A stretch of 64,000 nt of DNA, from NCBI GenBank assembly GCA_013365325.1, contig JABVXV010000289.1:1-64000 (forward strand). The letters are read 5' to 3'. This document shows, piece by piece, positions 1 to 15,300 of the stretch (position 1 is its first letter; every line of letters starts with the position of its first letter). A program made the translations under genes and the position numbers. Source of the stretch: Dipetalonema caudispina (lineage: Eukaryota; Nematoda; Chromadorea; Rhabditida; Onchocercidae). Under the pieces are notes generated by a model. It was not told the DNA's origin. It ran no database searches and worked only from the letters and a program-made list of their open reading frames with translations.

Positions 1-247
<247 letters not shown>

Positions 248-3200
248 GCTATAATTGTTACTATTATTACTACAGTTTGGTTATTTATGAAAAAAATTCG
301 CTTGAATTTTTATTTTGAAGTTCTTCTGAAGAATATTTTTCTGTTCTTTCAGAAAAAAATCTTTGTTCGAATTTCATTAGTGCTTGACATTATTTATGCT
401 TAAACTTGAGAAGTTACATATTATTATTAGAGGATTAAAACAATCAAATACTGAAATGAATTAGTAAAACGAAAGAAGAGTATTTCACTTTTTCATTTAT
501 TTCGACTAATTGATGAAAAAGAAAATTCGCTACATCATTTTACTGAATTATTAGAAGTACCATTACATTGTTATTAATAGTAACAGTACCATTTAAGACC
601 CCAAAATATAGATTAGCATCGCTGTATTTTTATTGAATTTCTCGAAGTACTATTTTATTTCAGTGAAATTCATTTTCTATATTTAAATTCTGCTATATTC
701 TAATATCTTTAACTTGATATTTCAAATACTGAATTCACATCAGTCAACTAATGACTAAAGATTCTTTTAGTTGATTGTTACACATTTGGCAAGAAAAATA
801 TTTAAAGAAAGAGTTCAAAGTCCATGCAATTTCATTTATAGATACTAATAGATTCTCAAAGAAATGAATCTTTTTATATTTTTATTTTTGTTTATGAACA
901 GAAAGTATATAATAGTAAAGTTCGCTGTAGACTAGAAGAAAACTAGACTATGGGTAACTATAAGAGATTTCTATAGCTACTATGTCTCACATCTGCAAAA
1001 ATAAAACTTCCATTTGATTGAAATAAATCAAAAAACAAAAAGAATAAATTTTTAATCAAAAAAGAACAAGAATAAATTTTACCTGATCTAATCAGTTGTT
1101 AATCTCTTATTTGAAATGTTCTACTGATACGCATTAGAAGAATGAGAATTGAATAAGCGATCGCCGATAAAATGGAAGAATCATCTCACGATCATGTTTG
1201 AAATATTCCAGTTCAAATTACATAATTGATAGATTACATATATCGTTGCTTTTTACAGGTATTTGTAATAATTTCAAATACTCAACGTAGTGGCTTAAAA
1301 AGGAAAACAAAAAAAAAAAAAAAGATTTTAAGTGAAAATTGCAAATATTATTTGCATCTGCGTCATTTAATTTATATTCAAATTTTACTAATTAAAGTCC
1401 CAATTTTCAGCACCTATTCTGAAGATTTGAACCATAATATGATTTTTATTTGTCACCATTGGCTAAGGACAGAAATCAACTGTTAATGAATCTCCAACTA
1501 GAAGTCAATTAATTTTCTATCTAATTAATATCAGCTTATCCAGATGTACCGGGGATTAGGAACCATGAAGCTTTACGGGAAGGCATATCAAGTGAAATTA
1601 CAAATTGTAATATTTATATAACTTACTGTAATATCGTTTTAACTAAAGTGTAATGATACTTCGCGGTATAAAATTTAATGATTATCGGAAATGAAAGTAA
1701 CAAGAAAATCTGACTGACAAGTTTTTGGGTTTGTAATCAGTGAAGTTAGCCAAGTCAGTAATTATCATCACAGTTAGGGAAATGAAATGAAAAATTCATG
1801 GTGCTACTGAATTATTAAGATGTAATCTATCTAACGGATATATAAAGAATGAACATTTCTCTCAGAATAGAATTATTGAAATCATTAAGTTTTTATTCCG
1901 ACTAGTTATTATGAGCTGAAAATTTAAATTTGAGAAAGATTCTATTATTTGTCATAAAATGAGAAGGAAGTGTTAAATTTTATGAACTGCAATGTGAGAA
2001 GTTATTTGAGTTTTAAATGAAATAACTATGGCACTATTAGAGCAAAAAAAATAATTACAACTTCATTTCCATCTTTAACTAAGTGCTATAAAATTCCTAT
2101 CAATGGGAATATTATGATATGAAAAATATATTTTATACAAATCATATTATGATTTCCATTTGATATTATGATTATTACAATGGTATTATAATTAATTTAT
2201 AAACTGATGTTAGAATCACTACAGAAATTTGATTTCATGATTATGTATTATAACATTTTCTACGTGAATCTATTCCTCACATTGTTTCAACTTCATCATT
2301 GCTAACTCAATATTTCTTTCTTTCTTTGCTTATGTTCAATTTTAACTTAAATAAAATTAATTTTTATTCAATCGTTATTTGCTTAATCCAATCATTTCTC
2401 TATTTTACTTCATATGAAAATATGTTCTTTAGATACGTATGCAAAGAAGTATGACTTGCATTATTGAAATTAAATTTTGCGAAGGTAATAATTCAAACAT
2501 CATTGTTCAAGTGTTTTTGCGTATTTCATGAATTCAATAATAATATTGAGGAATAAGGATGCAAAATAAATCAATACAGACAAAAGAGATAAGAAAAAAA
2601 TATGTTCAAATTATTTTAATCAAAATAATTCAAATTTATTTAACAAAATATATGAATTTAAACCTGTCTTTCATAACGAAAAGCATTAATTTTTGATGAC
2701 ATTTTAATGAATAACTTGTTAGCTGAGACCAATGCTAAATAACTCAAATTAAAGTAATTCAATCTTTTTTTTTTTTGTCAACATTATTATAAAAGTGGTG
2801 TTTTCCTGTTGTCATTATTCAGAAGTAATTATCTCAAGTTCAAGCAAATAAACATATATTTTCCCATACATAAAGCAAAATAATTTATGTGTCACATGTG
2901 TAACTTTCATTAGGAAGTAATTTTAAGCAGAATACTTTAGTAATAAGCGATATAGCTCATTTATTTGAGATTTATGCTATCATTAGATAAAATGCTAAAA
3001 ATAATTGCTTACTGACTATATCGATCAATTTTAGAATAAAATTAGATAATCGAATTTAATGCATAACAATGAGATCGATTCTTCTATCATCATTTTTTTT
3101 TTTTTTTTAACTTTTTATATGTTGGTACAAAATTTTATTATATATGTTTATATGTTTCCTAATTTCTCTACAAAACATTGTATATATTAGTCTATCTTCG

Positions 3201-5496
3201 GGATCAATTAAACAAATCACACAAATATACTACCTCAAATACATTTGCTGTAAAGTTGAAATTCGTAAATTTGAAATTATTCGAAAAACATAAAAAAATT
3301 TCAACTCTGCTACCAGTATAATTTTTGCTTTCCCGATTTAGCCAAAAAAAAAAATTGTATAAAAATTAAATGGGAGGGAAAAAAAAAAGCGATTGAACTC
3401 CCACAGAGAACTTTTAAAACAGGAATGGAATCGTAAAAACGTGTTACATCAATAAAAAAGTGCATCAGTTTTTTTTTTTTTTTTTGAAAGATAACGAGAT
3501 CGAAATAGTAATTTACATAGACATTAATATTAATTGAATGATTCAGTACAATCGGTAATTTAAACTTTTAAATTTTATGTTTCAATTAAAATTTTGTTGA
3601 CATTTCAATTTCTCACATTAATTCAAAAAAAAAAAAAAAAAAAAAAAGAATCTCATACAATGCAGGTCCATTCATTCCTCATTAATAATGTTTGTTCATC
3701 AGATTTTGTCATTTGTGTTCATATTTAATAACTGAAAAGGAAAGTATTGAGGAAAATATCATAAAATCGTATATTTTATGAAATGAACTAATCGACAGAA
3801 AAAAGCGAACGAAGTTGAAATTTATAGCTAAACTGATCAGATTTAACGAAATTCCGTACAAACGGATTTCGTGATGTCTACATAAGTATCATTAATAACA
3901 TACCTTATCAAGAGTACTCAAGTCTAATTAATTATTGCTTATGCTATTAATAAGTCGGATTCTTCTTTGAGATCTATACTGCAGTAATATTTCCAACTTT
4001 TGTAACGTATATTTCATCACACTAACTACACATGTGTTTTTGTTTTCTTTCATATTTTTATTAATTTTTATCAATTTTTAGAATTGAAGAACTACTGCGA
4101 TATTCAAGAATTGAAGTCTTTTTTTCGTATCCCACAGAATTTAGTCCCATTTAATTGTACAACTGTTTTAACCAATAATACAATTAACCAAAGATTTTTT
4201 TTTTGCTTCAAATTTATTCAATATAATGCTTATCAAGAAAAATAAAGCAGTAGCAAATCTATGAGAAACAATGTTGTTATATCCTCCATCAGTTTGCTTA
4301 TGATAGATTTTCACCCAATGTAATGATTTTTTTCTTTTTGAATTTATTTTTATTCTTCAATAATGTCATTATATTCAATATTTGGATTTGAAGTAGTTGG
4401 AATTTAAATATATTTGCGAAAAAAAAAGGCAAAGCTTTTTTTTTTTTTTTAGAGAACAAGAAAAACAATATTATGTTAGCAAGAAAAAGCGAAACAAAAA
4501 AATTGACAATAAAAAAATGAGAATCTCCATGAGGGATTTCATTAGCAATGAATAAATTTAAGTGAGAACTTCGGAAAAACAATGACAAGATCAACAATTG
4601 CAAAGAATAAATAAAATAATAATTTATCACAACCTAAAGCAAAATATAATTAATCGAAATAACATAGGAGATCGAACTTAGATGTGAAGTTTAATAATTT
4701 TTACAAATAAACAGTTTTCAGCAACCGCTCTTTTCTATTCTATAGAGATCGACTCATAATCCATCGAGGTTACAAATCAGATCTATCAGTCTATTCAGCA
4801 AACACTTTAAACGACCATCATGATTTTGGTTTTAACTTTTATATTATAGTATCAGACTTACAAAGTTTACTGAACATAAAACTTAGCTCATGCCAGTAAT
4901 GAAACTGTATATAATGGCTCAACGAACTGCCTGAGACATGCAACAAAATTTTGCATTTCTGGAATAAATGGATCACTTTTAAGTATGTTGAACATATAAT
5001 ACTATGTGATAACATGAATTTCAAGTATTTACAAACTTTCACCACAAAAAACTTCTAGACTGGTAAGCAGGAAAACTACTAGAAGACCAAAAAGTAAGGA
5101 CTTAAAATCGTATTTGCTTACAACCCTATCAAACCTTTTTTCTACTATTCCGCCTGTCCATGCAGTTCTTTCATAATACCACATGAAAAATAGGTCACAT
5201 ATGTCATGATACAACATCTCCAAATAAATAATCTACTCAGCGTACTTTAAGACCGCTATCCAAGAAATTGCCTTTAATTAGTAATCATTTTTTGAAAAGA
5301 AATTGAAAGGGAAAAACTAACATCATTAGTCATATCATCTCTATGCTCCAACACTGTTTTCGTAACTTTCAGACTAATAAGCGCTAGGCCAACAAAAATG
5401 CATTAAAAAATGCTAATCGACAACTAAAAAATACTTAAATGCAGAAAAAAATCTGGCAAACACAAACAACGAGAAGTGAAAAACTTGTTGATTGAA
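248..5496. other. AT-rich intergenic DNA, no gene recognised
   Basis: No stretch shows coding composition bounded by splice signals. Several homopolymer tracts occur (T runs near 2766, 3091 and 3472; an A run near 3625). Short open frames at 4298-4630 and 4839-5223 (minus) overlap in different frames and resemble no family. The part nearest 5497 should include the rpm-1 3' UTR; no clear AATAAA was seen there on the minus strand. Confidence 0.7.
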
Positions 5497-6359
5497 TCAA
5501 AACGTACTGATATTCCGGCATATGCCACAACCAAGTGGAAATTCTTCACCTGTTGGTGGATGTTTTACCCTTAAAGGACATTCACTTCCATCTAACTGTG
5601 TTCCTTTTGGTCCAACTGGACATTTAGGTAGAAGTTTCTTCGGTAAACACATCAATCGTTGGAAATCATCATGACATGCTGTACAGAAGTGTGTGGTACC
5701 AAAGCTATAAAATAAATGGAATAAAATACTCTTAGATGAAACATAGTAAGAGCCATCAGTGAAAAAGTGTTGTAAACTTAGCCTTCTACAACAGTTTAGC
5801 ATCCAACGTTTAAATTTGATTTCAAAAGAGCTTAGTAATAGGTAATAACCAACCAGAAATAAACAGCAACTGAGCAACAAAAACGACACTTAAATTCGAG
5901 AAAGTCTACTCCATGGCGCCCACAGATTTGAGCACCCACAACATCTGAACAACCACCACAAACCAATTCCTCAGGATTATACTGTGAGTTGTCCAGTTCC
6001 TTAAATAATCGTTTTTTCTAAATTTAATTTAACTGTAAAAAAGAGTTTTGAAAGTTGAAAAAGCGAAGGAACTTTTGAACAAAGTCAAACTAGAAAAGGG
6101 TGAGAGAAAGCACGATTTTCCCTCTCTTCCTAACGTGAGAATCACAAACTTATCTCAAAAACAAATCTGATTTTAGGAAAATAAATCGTGGTACAAGTTA
6201 GAAAAAAAGAAAACTTCTTTGAAATTTTGGATTAAATTTAACTGTCAACTAACCTGCTGACAACGACTTTCACCACCAAAATAAGCCTTTCCACATTTGA
6301 AACATAGCACATACATGTATCTCTCCATTGCATATTCATCCGAATTCTTGTGAAGTTCA
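5497..6359 (-). other. rpm-1: Tandem-cysteine (RCR) catalytic domain of RPM-1
   Basis: Three terminal exons give [48 protein letters not shown] and [14 protein letters not shown]. In human MYCBP2, Cys4520 and Cys4572 relay ubiquitin and esterify it to threonine. The equivalents here are the Cys of ESRC (6260-6262) and of YFC, whose codon is TG at 5855-5854 plus C at 5704. Their spacing is 51 residues, against 52 in human. Confidence 0.93.
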
Positions 6360-9300
6360 CTAAAAAAGGGCTAATTATCTAATAAATTATCAAGTGAACT
6401 CTAAAAATATTTCACTAAAAAAATGAGAGCATTAACTTCCAATACTTCCACGACATTTACCAATTGGAACCTTACTGGCACTGGGATGGTGACCATCTGA
6501 TAATTGAAAAGATGGAGCAACATTTTTCCCGAGCCGTCAGAGATTCTGAGAAAAGAAAATTACAACGACCGACATTAAGCAGTCCAAAATCGACGGATTA
6601 ATCAGTTGATGCATTGAACGGATTAGTTTGATGGCTATCACATAGGCTCTTATGTCGGGTGAATGCTGAAAATTATGAAGTACTTGTTCAGTTAAGGATG
6701 AAATTCACTCCTTTTTGATCTCAAAATTTACTTATCTGAGATAGGAAGAAAAAACTACCTGCTCTCAGCGGTAGTAGCAGGAGACTGCAAAACGCCATCA
6801 TATTCAAGCCTTAAACGTGCCTTACTCAATACGTCGTCATACAAATGTTTTAATGGAAGTAACAAATCCACTACCGATGGATGATCAATCTGGAAATTGA
6901 AAGAAATCACGCCTATGGAACGATACTGTGTGATAAATGATACCAACCATCTAATATTAATGTCAGCGAAACCTTGGCTAAATTGCTAACCGAGTTGCTA
7001 TGTATATCGGGAACCGGGAAATCATGGGGAAATCCGATAAAATATTTTACATCTTTAGGTGATTTTGCATGAAATCAATTTCATAATTCAGTACAACTTA
7101 TGATAGCCCAACGACTGCTGTGTCAAGTCTGCTTAACTTAAGGTACCAGACAGAAAAATAGCGTTGCAAAGATAAGGCTAACTTGTTTCTTGCACAATGG
7201 GCATTGCATAAAGCGGAAAACAATCCGTGGCCCGTTCCAACGTTTCTCGAGTACAGTCCGCACACAGCGGTAATGGAAAACATGCTCGCAGGCCAACTGA
7301 ATACACGGTGCACCACCCAAACGATCCGTAAAACATATTACGCATAAATCATCTGCATCTTGCTTCATATCTAAAAGTTCAGTTGTGGAAGATATGAAAA
7401 TTATTATCTCGAAGAGTGAAAGAAGGTGATACAATCAATGTTAGTGTTTTCCTTTAAACCTTTAAACATATTATTTCATATCTAAACTGGAAGCACATTA
7501 TACCAACAACTACTTGATTGCTTGAACTCAATAAAAACTTTCGAATACAGTTTGGTTCAAATTAAACTCAAATGAAGACTGTTAATTGGTAAAACATAAC
7601 ATTTATTATTTTTACCTGGCTTTCTGCATTGCATACACGGTAAGCACACTTCTTCATCACGTATACCACCACAAAAATGACCACATGGAAGTTGTTGTTG
7701 ACAAGCAAACGTTGCAAAATGACGACATTCTTCGTAATTACACAAACCATCGATCAGCTGAAGGCATTAGTGAACTTTGTAGAAAACTGTTCTAAGTGCA
7801 TGTCAAATTATACTAATCCTAACTTGTAAGACAATGAACAAATGTTTTCCCTCTGACTGAGTCATTTTGTAGAACTATAGAAATACAAATCTTCGATTCA
7901 AAGAATCTGGAAAACCGAATGTTTCAAGTAGGCTTAGGGCTTTAGAACTACCGACAATATCCCAAACCGTTTTTGATACAGATACTATTTGTCATGGAAC
8001 ATAACAGTATTAAAAAAAATTATGAAAATATAAGCATGATTAGTATGAAAGAAAAAACCTGATCTGGACGTAGTGGTGCAGTACAGAAACGGCAAGCATG
8101 TCTATCATCTGTTCGAGTTGGATTTGGTCCTTCTAAAATAAAATCTAACAAAAATAAATTCTTATTTAATTCAAAATACCATGTAAAACTTGACATATAT
8201 AATAGCACTGAAATCTGGCATACTCCACGCTTCATGTTCTATGGACCGTAATCGAAAAAAGGAAAACCTTTAAACCTTGAAACGAAGAAAACAAAGATTC
8301 TAATTTGAAAAACATGTCGTTTCTGAATATAGTTTCTTAGGCATATATTTGGCCAGGCAAAAAAAAGGTCATTTCAATTAATATAGATAAATTACCATAG
8401 AATTTATCAACCAGTATAAGCAAAAAAGAAACGAAAGCAAATACAAAATTTTATACCAGAAATTCGATTATAAGACACTGAAGGTATATTTTCTCGGATA
8501 ATGCTCTGGTCAAATTCTACCATTCCGTTCAGAGTAGATGGATTAAATAGTATCTGAAAATTTACAAACTTTTGTTGGTTAAAGCACGTAAGAATTAGAT
8601 GAAAAAGATAATTGATAGACGAAAATTCTTGGGAGAAGTATGAATTACATCCTAGACAATTGCTTGAAAGCCCAATATATTTTTCTACTACTCGAAAAAA
8701 GAGTTGTAAAGAATTTCATAAAACTATATATTGTAAAAAAAAGCATTTTAGTAAGAGGAAGGAAGTTTATCAGTCAAAAGAAATGATTTTTTAAAAATTC
8801 AACACAAGAAAAGGTACGTCGAGAAAAAAAAGTTCATAATGAAAACATAATTATAAAAATTACTAACTACATCTTTTCAAAAAAAAAAAAAAAAAATCCG
8901 ATATAAACGAGAATAAATTCACAAAAAATTGTGAAATCCATTCTGCTAATGAGACAGACAAAAAAATGAATGAAGTTTAAAAAATGGAAAGCATACCAAA
9001 ACACGTGGTAAACGCAATCGAGTGGAACCTTCATGTACTTCAACTTGTGGGCAACTATTTGTCACACTAAGATATTGTACAGCATGACTACTGAAAATAA
9101 ACAAAAAATACATTTAAGGTAAAAAGGAAAAAAGAAGAATGAAGACAATGTAAAGCTATGAAGCTGAATTAAATTAAATTACTAAACTTTCCAATAAAAA
9201 AGGAAAATTCCCAATGATTGATTCATTTACCGATTTCGTTTGTTTAAATGAAGCACAGAGAAACATTCTTGACATAAGGAACTCTGACAAGTTTCACAGT

Positions 9301-12300
9301 ATACACTGGCTAAGGTGCATCCATCATCGTGATTATCGCATAAAGTTCCCGACAGACTTTCTTTGTTATTCTTCAAAAAATTTTTCGTAGTGATATGAAA
9401 AGATGAACTAAAGAGAAAGCTTAACAGATAAATAATTATGGCTAGCTATAGCCAAAATTAAGAATTTATTCTATTAGATGTTAGCATAGATGCATTGGAA
9501 TGACCTGGTGATTAGTATTATGCCAAAATCAATGTGTACTTCGTATCAGATAAGTATACTGCATTGAATTACCAAAGAATTCCAATTTTGATGGACTCAT
9601 TAAATTATAAAAAATTTTGCTTCTGACAAGTTCAATGAAAACCTTATCAAATCATATTTCTTGTTACAGTACTTTCATCTAATCTTGAACAAATTCTTAA
9701 TGTTTTTCAAAAATACGATAAGCAACTAATTGTCCATTATCTCTTATTCTTACAGTTCAAATTATAGCTTTTTATAATACAAGAAGCTAACCTGTAAACT
9801 CCGCCATATTGATGATAATTCTAACCATTGGCTCTCTTTCAATAAAGATAATGCAGCTACAGCAAGCCAGAATTTTCCACTCTTTAGCATACTTGGCCGG
9901 GAATTATTTGTATTCATGCATTCGGAAACATCCGAATTATTAGTCTCTCCTGTCGCAGTTTCTTCCGCTGCTACTTTTCCCGAGTGATCGCTACCATATG
10001 AATGAGTGATATTCAAAGAGGTTAAATTCATGATCTCATTTGCAATTTCTGTACGTACAGGAATTGTCCAGTGTTCATTCAGCACTCCCTCACTACAACA
10101 AATGGAAAATCACAATATTTAAATTAGAATATGAAAAAGGGGGTCGCTATAACGGTTCTAGAAATGAACGTGCTATTAATCAGACGATAAGCTATGTTCC
10201 ATTAAATGCTTTTACTGATCAATGATATCTAAAAAACCTTCCGCCCAAAGATGCCATAATTTTATGAAACGAAAATTCTGTATGAATCTCCTTGAATCCC
10301 CAAATTTGATATAATCTCTATCTGGGGATACAGGATTAGTGAACCATTGGTATTATATTATAAGGAGGAAATTCTTTGAATTTTAAACTGAACTCCTCGG
10401 CTTACAGTAGATTGTTTCAGTGGATGTGTACGGCTTACAGTAGATTGTTAGTCTTCGACTAATTTCAAAATTACCTCAAATCTCTCAACAGTTGTTTTGC
10501 AAGATGTGCAATATCGGAGCTGACTGGCCGATCTATTCGCCAATACATCGGGGCACCTATCATATGAGTCTGCAAAATTTCCAAACATATTTTTTTCCCT
10601 CAATTAGAACTACGATTTTGAAACTAAAATTTCACATCCAATAATCTATACAGGAAAACTGTCATACATCATATATACAACAGCCTTGCTAATATTACTG
10701 GTAGAAAGAATGTATTAGTTCCATTATTAAAGAGAGGAATGGTAAAACTAACAGCTAAAGAAGCTGAAGTTAAAGATCGTGTCAACTTATCACGTATCTG
10801 TAATGTTATCACTTTCGTTATTAGTATTAACAAATTCCGTGTTAGATTCGAGCAATCGACTGCGGAAGGTCTAAATAATTTGGAAAGGCATTCAATTGTC
10901 TCCAATACTTGATACTGTACTACCTAAAAATTGCAAAAATTTAACAATGTAAGAATGAGAAACAAATTTTAACGCCATAAAAATGACGCAATCATTCATA
11001 TAACGACGCAATTACTAATCATTCATAAAAATTAAAACATTCAAGATAGGGTAAGGGACCGATGTTCGTAGATCAAAAATGATTTGTACACAAAAAGACA
11101 AAAAGTTAAAGGCGAAATAAAATTTACCTGAGGGGCAAATAGCAAAAGCTCGGAAAGTATAATGAGAATATTATTTTTGACACCAAATACTTCCAAACCC
11201 TGACGTGAACCACAAATCTTCAATAACATTTCCATCAAGCCGCAAATGTACGAATAATTGCGTTTTGCTTTCTCACGCAGTGATGATACTTCCCTGAAAC
11301 TTCCAAAAACATAGGTGTATAAAAATGAGATTTAGTATTGATGTTAAGAAAATTCAAGTTCTGATAAATATTGGGATAACTGTCCCTGCTACATCATATG
11401 GTGACTTCATGTAGAATAAAAAAGTTGTATCTCTACGTTGTATATTTCACTTGCTCTTTCTCCCAAAAAAAGTGATACGAGAGGTATCTCTAATCCCGTT
11501 TACTATGATGGAGATTTGTTTACTCATTAAATATGATTTCGTTAGGTTCCAGAAAACTGGAAAAGAATATACTACAAAAAAAGCAATTTACAAGAAAAAT
11601 TAAAAAAACGGTTGTCATTCTACAAAAGAATCATGGAATCTATACGAAAATGAAAACCTTTCTAAAGCATTTATCATATGGGAACAAACAAATGTCTGAA
11701 GTGGTTGCAACTGTATACGGCTAAACAACAAATCAAGTACTTGCTGGCGTAGCGTACCATTCTCTTCTTGTGAAAATTCGTCACTAAATGCCTGAAAATA
11801 GATTTGATCTATTCAAGTTGAAATGGAATGACTTGGTCAAAATTCTCGAGATAAATGACAAAGAACTTTCGCAATCCTGAATTATGAGAGTTAACTGAAG
11901 GAAATGCGATGCTATCCAGTGTCTTTTCGTTTTTTTCCCTGACTTAGGCTGAAAATTCACGAACTATTATTAAATTATTTGCTGACCTGAGCAGCAATAG
12001 CTTGGAAAACTGCAAATGCATCATCCTGATTAGCATTGAACAAGAGCTGATGTGATGGTGAAGGTTTCAACAGGCTTCGATTGGCAAAGGACTGAGCATT
12101 GAAGACATCCAATACAGTGCTAGTACCAAAAACTCGAAGCTAAAATTTAAAAATTTTCTTAAAAATTTGAAAAACTAATGTAATTTTTTTTACCGAGCAT
12201 AAATAAAGCTTGCATTACGTTGACATTTCTATCTGCTGATTGAAGAGGCGATATCAGTTAGATAAAGTTTTCCTGTTGGTTGACGTTATTGGTTTTGAAA

Positions 12301-15300
12301 TTCGGTGCAATTTTATTGCTAACCTGACGTATACGTAAAGAGGGATCGTTACCACGAAATACCACTTGTACACAATTCAATCCAACAATGCAGCATTTAA
12401 TCCAGCCAATAAATTGCTAAAAACGATATTCAATTGATTTCATCAGTCAAAATGAAAGTGCAGAAAAGCTCAAAAGCAAAAAACTAGTATGTTCTAACAT
12501 ACTTTGGAACAATCTACGTGAATGACTTTTATCTTTCAAAATCATTAGTTACTACAAAAAGAGCATTTGCTTTTGAGATGAGCATTCTATTACGCCATAC
12601 TAAGTGAAGACATAGTATTTATAAAAATGCATAAATATAAATATGCATACATGATCAAGACATTCAGAGTGAATCTTTCGACGTCTTCCATCGCTTTCCA
12701 CAGTAACAACGGTAACGGAACACGTTCGATAGCCTTCATCACGAATATTATCCACGTATACAGTGAGCAGTGCTGCCTTATAGCTTCGGATGTTACAATG
12801 TATTGTTACATAGCGTGGTCGATTTTTATCCTGAAATTGGAAAGAATTGTAAATTTAGATTTCATCAAGATTTAACTGATATGACATACGCGGAAATAAT
12901 TTTAGAAATTTCCAACTTGATCAAAGAGATGAAATTTGGTGAGAAGTAGAGGATGTTTGATAGGACCATAACAGCAGCTATTCTAAACATTCCGGTAAAA
13001 ACAAATCTTTAAAAAGTCTCAACTATCATCATTTTTTCCTGGGAATTTATTTTCAGTCTGACCTCTTCACCGGTTTCCCAGAAAGTTTCGCCACTCCCAT
13101 CAGTTAAACATCCAATCATTGTTTGGCGACTTGATGCTTCATAACGTAAAATACCCGTAATATCTTCCATTTGTTTCACATCTGCATGCGCTAAAAAAGA
13201 GTTTAGAAGTTACTACGAGAACATCTAACTAGAGAGATTTAACGTACATTCAGCAAATTTTTTAAATTTTAAAAATGACCCGCACTCTGCAGCAATTTAT
13301 AAATCAAAAGGAAACAAGCATTTTAATACAGAAGATTGAAAACTAGAATTTAAATCCCAAAAACTTCTAAAAACTGAGATTACAACATAATCTTGAATCT
13401 CACGCTTTCTAGACAAAGATGATTTTTCTTCATGAAGGGACCGATGGTCGGTTCTTCGTTCGCCATCATCCAGATTCCATGAATGATCTGATGATGAATC
13501 TGCCAGAACGCTACCAACACTTGCTAATACATCGCATATAAGAGAAAGCAAATCCTACAATTTACCTTCTTTGGGAAGATATGCAGAATTTAAACTTAAT
13601 AAACTTTATAAATGAGTTCTGATGGTTATGTCATGCGTTCAGAAATCCACAAAATTTTCGAAAATTTTTTCAGTGAAATTTTTAGAGCTAAATGAACCTG
13701 TTCATGAATCGTTAACTGGAAGGTCCAAACTCGGAAACATAAACAGCGTAGGTTTGTGTCCACACCACTTGACTGTACGATAACCGCAACGGTATGCAAG
13801 AAGGAATGTAGTTGATGGACCATTTTATTGGCAATCGGACCAGCCAAATAACAAACACGCCACGGATGTGGTAAAAGCCGTAGATTTGTTGCTAAACGTA
13901 AATTATTTTTACGCCATCGACATAAGGGTACATATGAGTTCATTGCTGTCAAATACTGCCAAAGAATGTCCGCAACACTGAAAAAAGTAAGATAGAGCAA
14001 TATAATTCTTTAAAAAATCCATGCTCTGTTTGTTGATAAATCACAATAACTTCACAAAATTCCCTGTAGATGCTTCCAATATGGTGTAAATATAAGTTAT
14101 GCACTAGAATCACATTTGATAGTCTCTAGGACGATTGCAGAACATTACGGCACAAACGTTAATTGTAATTTTTGTTCTGTTACATTGTTAATCCACTTAA
14201 GCAATGTTACAAAAATCCACAGGAGATTTTTTCTGGAAACCAGTTTCAAGCGTATTCATCAGCTTTCAAGAATTTTGTGATTTATCAATGAAGAAAGAAA
14301 TTTTGAAGAAAAACTGTAACCTAAAAATTCCAAAACTAACCTAGATTCAGTTGAAACCAGTTTTAGAAGCCAGTTCCAAACACGGAATGAATGTGCGAAG
14401 AATGTAGCACGGGCTACAGCGGTCGCCATTGCTTCTCGTATACGAGCCAAATTATGTCGCTCCATAACAAAAGCAAGTACTGGTCGACGAAGCGATACGT
14501 TTAGATTTGCTAAAATATGATACACTTGGAAGAAAAAATGCTAACTAATATCTAAATATTTATTCAAAATATGGCAGTAAGTCTATTTATCAGTTGTTTT
14601 TCTTCAGCAATTGTCCTCTTCTTCCTCACTTTTTGACTTTTCACCACTACTAATGATAACTTACACCTACTGATAATTGCATGATATCCAAGCTGTATTC
14701 TCAAAAAGTCCACATCAGTATTTGAAGACTATCTTTCCGTCACAAGAACAGAAATCAGAGTTATCGTTACATCATATCCAAAGTTCACAAATTTTTATTA
14801 ATAAGTTTGAAATAAAAATACCTGAAAAGTTATGGCTGCCCGAAATATTGCCCTGTTCAACCATTACTAATAGTGATTTCAGTGCTATGGATGGACTACG
14901 AACAATCTGTAAAAAAAGAGAAAAAATAAAATTCAACTGAATTTCTTGTGAATTTCGAAGAAAACAAATTAAATTAAAAAAAATTAAACTAAAATAAATG
15001 AAGTGAAAAACTTTTAAAAACTAATCCTTTTTAAAAACTGTAATTCAAGACCAATGCATAAATAAAGTTACTTCAGCTGACTGCCGTCTTTCATATCCTT
15101 CTAACATCTTCCGACGTATCGAATTAACCAATTCACTTCGGTTCGAGGCATTTGTTAGTGGTGATGAACCAAGCTAAAAATTATATCATATCAATTGAAT
15201 TTCTTGAAATCTAATTCAAAAATAAAACATTTACTAGCAGCTCTATTCCACTCCGATTAACGCCTTCATCAGAACTTCCTGATATTTCACAGAAAAGTGA

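Noticed and set aside
4298..5223. Minus-strand open frames of 110, 68 and 64 residues
   Set aside because: AT-driven composition, mutually overlapping, no recognised motifs and no supporting splice chain.
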